This document shows positions 59,389 to 64,000 of a stretch of DNA of 64,000 nucleotides, piece after piece (the first letter of the stretch is position 1; the number at the start of each line of letters is the position of its first letter). Position numbers and translations under genes: made by a program. Origin of the DNA: Azospirillum baldaniorum (GTDB lineage: Bacteria > Pseudomonadota > Alphaproteobacteria > Azospirillales > Azospirillaceae); the NCBI RefSeq assembly GCF_003119195.2, contig NZ_CP022254.1:1-64000 (forward strand). Reading direction: 5' to 3'. The notes beneath the pieces were generated by a model. The model was given only the letters and a program-made list of their open reading frames with translations. It searched no databases and had not been told where the DNA came from.

Positions 59389-61671
59389 ATGGATTCCCTG
59401 ATGTTCGAACCGAAAATCCCCGTTGCCGAAGCCGAGACGCCGAACCCCTGGCGCGGTTTTGCGCCCGGTTCCTGGCGGACCACGGTCGATCTGCGCGATT
59501 TCATCGTGAAGAACGTCCGCCCCTACGGCGGCGACGGCAGTTTCCTCTCCCCGGCCAGCGACCGCACCCTGTCGCTGTGGAACAAGGTGCGCGATCTCCT
59601 GAAGGAGGAGCGCGCGGCCAAGGGCGGCGTGCTCGACGCCGACACGGAACTGGTGTCCTCCATCGTCAGCCACGCCCCCGGCTACATCGACCGGGAGCTT
59701 GAGGTCATCGTCGGGCTTCAGACGGACAAGCCGCTGAAGCGGTCGATCATGCCCTTCGGAGGCTGGCGCATGGTCAAGACGGGCCTGGAAGCCTACGGCT
59801 TCAAGCCCTCGCCCAAGCTGGACGACGTGTTCCCGGCGCTGCGCAAGACGCACAATGACGGCGTCTTCGACGTCTACACCGAGGAGATGCTGCGCTGCCG
59901 CAAGTCGGGCGTCATCACCGGCCTGCCGGACGCCTACGGGCGCGGGCGCATCATCGGCGACTACCGCCGGCTGGCGCTCTACGGCGCGACCTTCCTGATC
60001 GAGGATAAGAAGGCCCAGTACAAGAGCCTGGAAGTCGACCGCATCGACGAGAACACGCTGCGCCTGCGCGAGGAGATCACCGAGCAGATCCGCGCGCTCC
60101 GCGACCTCGTGACGATGGCGGCGTCCTACGGCTTCGACGTGTCGCGCCCGGCGACCAACGCCTTCGAGGCGGTGCAGTGGACCTACCTCGCCTATCTGGC
60201 AGCGGTGAAGGAGGCCAACGGAGCGGCCATGTCGCTCGGCCGCGTGTCGAGCTTCCTCGACGTCTACATCGAGCGCGACCTGCGCGAAGGCCGCCTGGAC
60301 GAGGCGGGCGCTCAGGAACTGATCGACCAGTTCGTCATCAAGCTGCGCATGGTGCGTTTCCTGCGCACGCCGGAATACGACCAGCTCTTCTCCGGTGATC
60401 CGACCTGGGTGACGGAGTGCATCGGCGGCATGGCGCTCGACGGGCGCACGCTGGTGACCAAGGGCAGCTTCCGCATGCTCCATACGCTCCAGAATTTGGG
60501 TCCGGCGCCGGAACCGAACCTGACCGTTCTGTGGTCGGAAAGCCTGCCGGAGGGCTTCAAGAAGTTCTGCGCCGAGACGTCGATCAAGACCTGCTCGGTG
60601 CAGTACGAGAACGACGACCTGATGCGGCCCTTCTGGGGCGACGACTACGGCATCGCCTGCTGCGTCTCGGCCATGCGCATCGGCAAGCAGATGCAGTTCT
60701 TCGGCGCCCGCGCCAACCTCGCCAAGACGCTGCTCTACGCCATCAACGGCGGCCGCGACGAGGTCTCCGGCGAGCAGGTCGGCCCGGCCTTCGCGCCGAT
60801 CACCGGCGACGTGCTCGACCACGACACGGTGGTCGCCCGCCTGCTGCCGATGATGGAGTGGCTGGCCCGCGCCTACATGAACACGCTCAACGCCATCCAC
60901 TTCATGCACGACAAGTACATGTACGAGCGGCTGGAGATGGCCCTGCACGACCGCGACGTGCTGCGCACCATGGCCTGCGGCATTGCCGGCCTGAGCGTCG
61001 TCGCGGACAGCCTGTCGGCGATCAAGCACGCCACGGTGAAGGTGGTCCGCGACGAGCGTGGCCTCGCCACCGACTTCGTGATCGAGGGCGACTATCCGGC
61101 CTTCGGCAACAACGACGACCGGGTGGACGGGATCGCGGTGTGGCTGGTGGAGACCTTCATGGGTCTGCTGCGCAAGCAGAAGGCCTACCGCGACGCGGTG
61201 CCCACCCAGTCGGTGCTGACGATCACCTCGAACGTGGTCTACGGCAAGAAGACCGGCAACACGCCGGACGGGCGCAAGGCCGGCCAGCCCTTCGCCCCGG
61301 GGGCCAACCCGATGCACGGGCGCGACCGCAAGGGGGCCATCGCCTCGATGGCGTCGGTGGCCAAGCTGCCCTACGCCCACGCCCAGGACGGCATCAGCTA
61401 CACCTTCACCATCGTGCCCGGCGCTCTGGGCCCGACCGAGGGGGAGCGGGTGGCCAATCTGGTGGGCATGCTGGACGGCTATTTCGGCCAGGGCGGCCAC
61501 CACATCAACGTGAACGTCTTCGACCGCGAGACGCTGCTGCACGCCATGGACCATCCGGAGCTGTACCCGCAGCTGACCATCCGGGTGTCGGGCTACGCGG
61601 TGAACTTCATCAAGCTGACCCGCGAGCAGCAGATGGACGTCATCAGCCGCACCTTCCATGGGGCGCATTGA
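59389..61671 (+). CDS. pflB: Formate C-acetyltransferase (pyruvate formate-lyase)
   Basis: The 760-residue enzyme splits pyruvate and CoA into acetyl-CoA and formate by a glycyl-radical mechanism. The catalytic adjacent cysteines are C424-C425 in GIACCVSAM, and the radical glycine is G735 in RVSGYAVNF, one residue from its E. coli number. Length and both motifs match the true PflB, not related diol dehydratases. No activating enzyme (pflA) is seen in the window, though the radical requires it. The FNR box upstream fits the oxygen-sensitivity of the enzyme. The ATG at 59389 is the first in-frame start and gives a normal N-terminus. Confidence 0.96.
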   Translation: MDSLMFEPKIPVAEAETPNPWRGFAPGSWRTTVDLRDFIVKNVRPYGGDGSFLSPASDRTLSLWNKVRDLLKEERAAKGGVLDADTELVSSIVSHAPGYIDRELEVIVGLQTDKPLKRSIMPFGGWRMVKTGLEAYGFKPSPKLDDVFPALRKTHNDGVFDVYTEEMLRCRKSGVITGLPDAYGRGRIIGDYRRLALYGATFLIEDKKAQYKSLEVDRIDENTLRLREEITEQIRALRDLVTMAASYGFDVSRPATNAFEAVQWTYLAYLAAVKEANGAAMSLGRVSSFLDVYIERDLREGRLDEAGAQELIDQFVIKLRMVRFLRTPEYDQLFSGDPTWVTECIGGMALDGRTLVTKGSFRMLHTLQNLGPAPEPNLTVLWSESLPEGFKKFCAETSIKTCSVQYENDDLMRPFWGDDYGIACCVSAMRIGKQMQFFGARANLAKTLLYAINGGRDEVSGEQVGPAFAPITGDVLDHDTVVARLLPMMEWLARAYMNTLNAIHFMHDKYMYERLEMALHDRDVLRTMACGIAGLSVVADSLSAIKHATVKVVRDERGLATDFVIEGDYPAFGNNDDRVDGIAVWLVETFMGLLRKQKAYRDAVPTQSVLTITSNVVYGKKTGNTPDGRKAGQPFAPGANPMHGRDRKGAIASMASVAKLPYAHAQDGISYTFTIVPGALGPTEGERVANLVGMLDGYFGQGGHHINVNVFDRETLLHAMDHPELYPQLTIRVSGYAVNFIKLTREQQMDVISRTFHGAH

Positions 61672-61693
61672 GAAGCGTCTGAGTCGCGGCGCA

Positions 61694-61800
61694 TTGCCCC
61701 CACCCTGACCCTCCCCCGCTGGGCGGGGGAGGGGATAATTCCCTCCCCTGCGTCAGCGGGGGAGGGAAGGGACCCGCGAAGCGGGAAGGGTGGGGGCAAC
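61694..61800. repeat. Dispersed GC-rich palindromic element, copy 3 (double)
   Basis: This 107-base copy begins TTGCCCCCACCCT and ends AGGGTGGGGGCAA. Inside are two hairpins: CCCTCCCCCGC/GCGGGGGAGGG and CCCTCCCCTGC/GCGGGGGAGGG, plus a short CCCGCGAAGCGGG hairpin. It lies between convergent pflB and the sigma-54 regulator and could terminate both. Confidence 0.85.
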
Positions 61801-61809
61801 ACGCCCCCC

Positions 61810-63246
61810 TCACACCGTCCCCTGCGTGTCCTCCTTGATCCCCAGCGCCTGCATCCGCTCGTAGAGCGAGGCGCGCGAAATCCCCAGCAGCTTGGCGGCC
61901 TTCGCCTTCACCCCGCCGGTGCGGGACAGCGCACCGACGATGGCCGCGCGTTCCGTGTCCTTCAGCACGTCGCTCAAGGGACGGTCGCCACCCTCCGCCA
62001 GCCGCTCGCCTGAACCGCCGGGACCCGCCGCGCGCGGCAGGGCACCGCGGATGTGGTCGGCGGTCAGGACCGTGTCGTCGGTCATCGCCGACACCCGTTC
62101 CAACACGTTGCGCAACTCCCGCACATTGCCCGGCCAGTCGTAATCCTCCAGCACGGCGATGGCCCCGGCGGTCAGTTCCCGCGACGGGGCGGCGGTGGTG
62201 AAGGCCAGCTCGTCGAGGATGCGGTCGGCGATGCTGCCGATGTCCTCCGTCCGGTCGCGCAGCGGCGGCAGGGTGATCGGCACCACGTTCAGCCGGTAAT
62301 AGAGGTCGGCGCGGAACTGCCGCTCGCGGACCAGGGCGTCGAGGTCGCGGCTGGTCGCCGCGATGACGCGCAGATCGACGCGCACCACCTTGTTCGAACC
62401 GACCGCCTCGAATTCCCGCTCCTGGAGCACGCGCAGCAGTTTGGCCTGGAGCGGCAGCGGCATGTCGCCGATCTCGTCCAGGAACAGGGTGCCACCGTCG
62501 GCGAGCTGGAACTTGCCCTCGCGCATCTTGCGGTCAGCGCCGGTGTAGGCGCCGGGGGCGACGCCGAACAGCTCGGATTCCAGGAGGTTTTCCGGAATCG
62601 CCGCGACGTTCACCCCAACGAAGGGCGCGTTGGCGCGCGGGCTGGCGGCGTGGATGCCGTGGGCCAGCAGCTCCTTGCCGGTGCCGGTCTCGCCCAGCAG
62701 CAGGACGGTGCTGTCGAGCTGCGCGGCGCGACGGGCCAACCGCTTCACCTCGCGCATGGAATCGCTGTTGCCGATCATCTGCGACAGGGAGTATTTCGCG
62801 CGCCGCTCCTGCGCCAGCTCCTGGCGGGCGCGGGTCAGCTCCTCCTGGAGCTTCTGGTACTTCGACATCAGCGGGCGCAGCCGGTCGGCCCGGTCGAACA
62901 GCGCGAAGCCGATGGCCCCGATCAGCGTCCCGTCCTCCTCGCGCAGCGGCAGACGGGTGACCACGATGGTCCGCTCCCTGATGTCCATGAGGTCGAGCAG
63001 CATGGTCTGCCCGCTCTCCACCACATGGCGCATCTGGCTGTTGGGGATCACCTCCTCGACCGGGCGGCCCAGCGCGTCGTCCGGATTGCCGGAATAGCCG
63101 AGCAATTCCAGATAGCGCTCGCCGATCCAGGCGATCCGCGCGTTCTGGTCGACCACAATCAGCCCGACGCAGGCGTCCGCCAGATGGTGGAACAGCGACT
63201 CCACGGCCCTGGCCCGCAAATGTTCGAAGTTCGGTTCGAGGCTCAT
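61810..63246 (-). CDS. PAS-domain sigma-54-dependent transcriptional activator
   Basis: The 478-residue protein has a PAS sensor (residues 12-115; [25 protein letters not shown]), a short coiled coil (127-150), a sigma-54 AAA+ domain and a C-terminal Fis-type HTH ([26 protein letters not shown]). Walker A is GETGTGKE at 185-192. The sigma-54 contact loop is GAYTGA at 232-237, with tyrosine in place of the usual phenylalanine; natural enzymes with this change are known. There is no receiver domain, so it probably senses a ligand or redox state through PAS. The ATG at 63246 follows AAGGAAGAAGG; a longer frame to 63327 lacks such a site. Targets are unknown; pflB is the convergent neighbour. Confidence 0.88.
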   Translation of the reverse strand: MSLEPNFEHLRARAVESLFHHLADACVGLIVVDQNARIAWIGERYLELLGYSGNPDDALGRPVEEVIPNSQMRHVVESGQTMLLDLMDIRERTIVVTRLPLREEDGTLIGAIGFALFDRADRLRPLMSKYQKLQEELTRARQELAQERRAKYSLSQMIGNSDSMREVKRLARRAAQLDSTVLLLGETGTGKELLAHGIHAASPRANAPFVGVNVAAIPENLLESELFGVAPGAYTGADRKMREGKFQLADGGTLFLDEIGDMPLPLQAKLLRVLQEREFEAVGSNKVVRVDLRVIAATSRDLDALVRERQFRADLYYRLNVVPITLPPLRDRTEDIGSIADRILDELAFTTAAPSRELTAGAIAVLEDYDWPGNVRELRNVLERVSAMTDDTVLTADHIRGALPRAAGPGGSGERLAEGGDRPLSDVLKDTERAAIVGALSRTGGVKAKAAKLLGISRASLYERMQALGIKEDTQGTV

Positions 63247-63461
63247 GCCTTCTTCCTTCTTGATGGGGGGCTTGGTGGAGGGCTTGGCGGAGGGCGTCGC
63301 GGACCTAGCATCAAGTGGGGGCATCATACCAGGGAATCCAGTTGGGGGATGCCCCGCCCCTACGCACGACGCTGATCCTATGCCGAATTACGCCGTGTGC
63401 CGGGGCACGCGCTGTTGTATGGTGCGGCAAGACCGAGACCGACCGAAGACTTGTCCCTGGC

Positions 63462-64000
63462 ATGCTGCCGAAGGCCGATTCGAACGACCCGACCATGCCG
63501 GACCACGAGCAACTGCTGCTTGCCGTCGCGCGCAACCGCGATTCCACCGCCTTCCGGGCGCTGTTCGACCACTTCGCGCCGCGGATCAAAGCCTACATGC
63601 GCCGGCTGGGCGCCGACAGCAGCACCGCTGAGGAGCTGGTCCAGGACGTCATGATGGCGGTGTGGCTGCGGGCGGACCGCTTCGATCCGGCGCTGGCCAG
63701 CGCCTCCACCTGGATCTACACCATCGCCCGCAACCGCCGGATCGACCGCGTCCGGCAGGAACGGCGGCCCGAGCTTCAGCCCGACGACCTGATGCCGGAC
63801 GGTGGGGAGGAGCCCACGCCCGACCACCACTTCGAGGCCGCCGAGACGGCCTTCCGCCTGCGCGCGGTGATCGGCAACCTGCCGCCGGAGCAGGCCGACG
63901 TGCTGCGGCTCGCCTACTACGAGGACAAGGTTCATGCGGAGATTTCCGCCGAACGCAGCATCCCCCTGGGTACCGTGAAGACCCGCCTGCGGCTGGCGCT
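63462..64000 (+). CDS. ECF-family RNA polymerase sigma factor, cut by window end
   Basis: About 179 residues are present and the frame is still open at the window edge. Region 2 is seen as AFRALFDHFAPRIKAYMRRLG, EELVQDVMMAVWL and STWIYTIARNRRIDRVRQ; region 4 as NLPPEQADVLRLAYYEDKVHAEISAE and LGTVKTRLRLAL. It resembles the RpoE group paired with the zinc anti-sigma factor ChrR that answers singlet oxygen in photosynthetic and related Alphaproteobacteria; the anti-sigma gene should follow outside the window. Possible starts are ATG 63462 and ATG 63495; the first gives a slightly longer N-terminus. Confidence 0.88.
   Translation, partial: MLPKADSNDPTMPDHEQLLLAVARNRDSTAFRALFDHFAPRIKAYMRRLGADSSTAEELVQDVMMAVWLRADRFDPALASASTWIYTIARNRRIDRVRQERRPELQPDDLMPDGGEEPTPDHHFEAAETAFRLRAVIGNLPPEQADVLRLAYYEDKVHAEISAERSIPLGTVKTRLRLA

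Overview
The window is GC-rich with strong third-position G/C bias. Its gene content fits an alphaproteobacterium of the Azospirillum type (Rhodospirillales): a PccR-type propionate regulator beside propionyl-CoA carboxylase, DctBD/DctA, an ECF sigma factor like the RpoE that partners ChrR, TPR/GT41 proteins and giant RTX proteins. No rRNA, tRNA, CRISPR array, insertion sequence or phage gene was seen.

Region 1 (1-4.1 kb): remnants of a tetR-type and a lysR-type regulator and a serine hydrolase, all interrupted by single-base indels, then an intact MFS exporter. Region 2 (4.2-11.2 kb): a transport and catabolism locus with an NMT1/Tau-type ABC transporter, a gamma-glutamyltransferase-like enzyme, a GntR/FCD regulator, an NTF2-fold protein and an amidohydrolase. 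An 8-bp palindrome recurs in front of the regulator and the amidohydrolase, with a near match before the ABC operon. Region 3 (11.2-12.5 kb): two small reverse-strand genes and an AT-richer leader.

Region 4 (12.5-33.4 kb): the dominant feature is an RTX gene of about 18 kb. It reads as two open frames that join exactly if one G is restored near 20,870, giving a protein of about 5,980 residues. It carries RTX nonapeptides, VCBS/cadherin-like domains, nine tandem 79-residue repeats, about 15 haemolysin-related modules, a second set of ten RTX-plus-module units, an inserted domain resembling a carbohydrate-binding module, and a type-I-secretion-like C-terminus. Two glycosyltransferase-like genes follow directly, which suggests (by inference) a large surface adhesin with its own glycosylation genes. 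No secretion system is in the window.

Region 5 (33.5-43.2 kb): Asp/Glu racemase, then propionate assimilation: PccR divergent from pccB-pccA-bioY-mcm, with PccR-type operator sequences between them. BioY supplies biotin for PccA, and the mutase delivers succinyl-CoA to the TCA cycle. A DUF2161 gene follows. Region 6 (43.2-55.4 kb): a GT41 O-GlcNAc-transferase-like TPR protein, dctB-dctD divergent from dctA with a textbook sigma-54 promoter and upstream palindromes, NADP malic enzyme, a second TPR glycosyltransferase-like protein and a secreted-fold hypothetical protein. Region 7 (55.5-64 kb): pqiABC lipid-transport operon, pyruvate formate-lyase behind a perfect FNR-type box, a PAS/sigma-54 activator, and an ECF sigma factor cut by the window edge. 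Three copies of a C/G-rich dispersed palindrome lie in gaps of regions 5 to 7.
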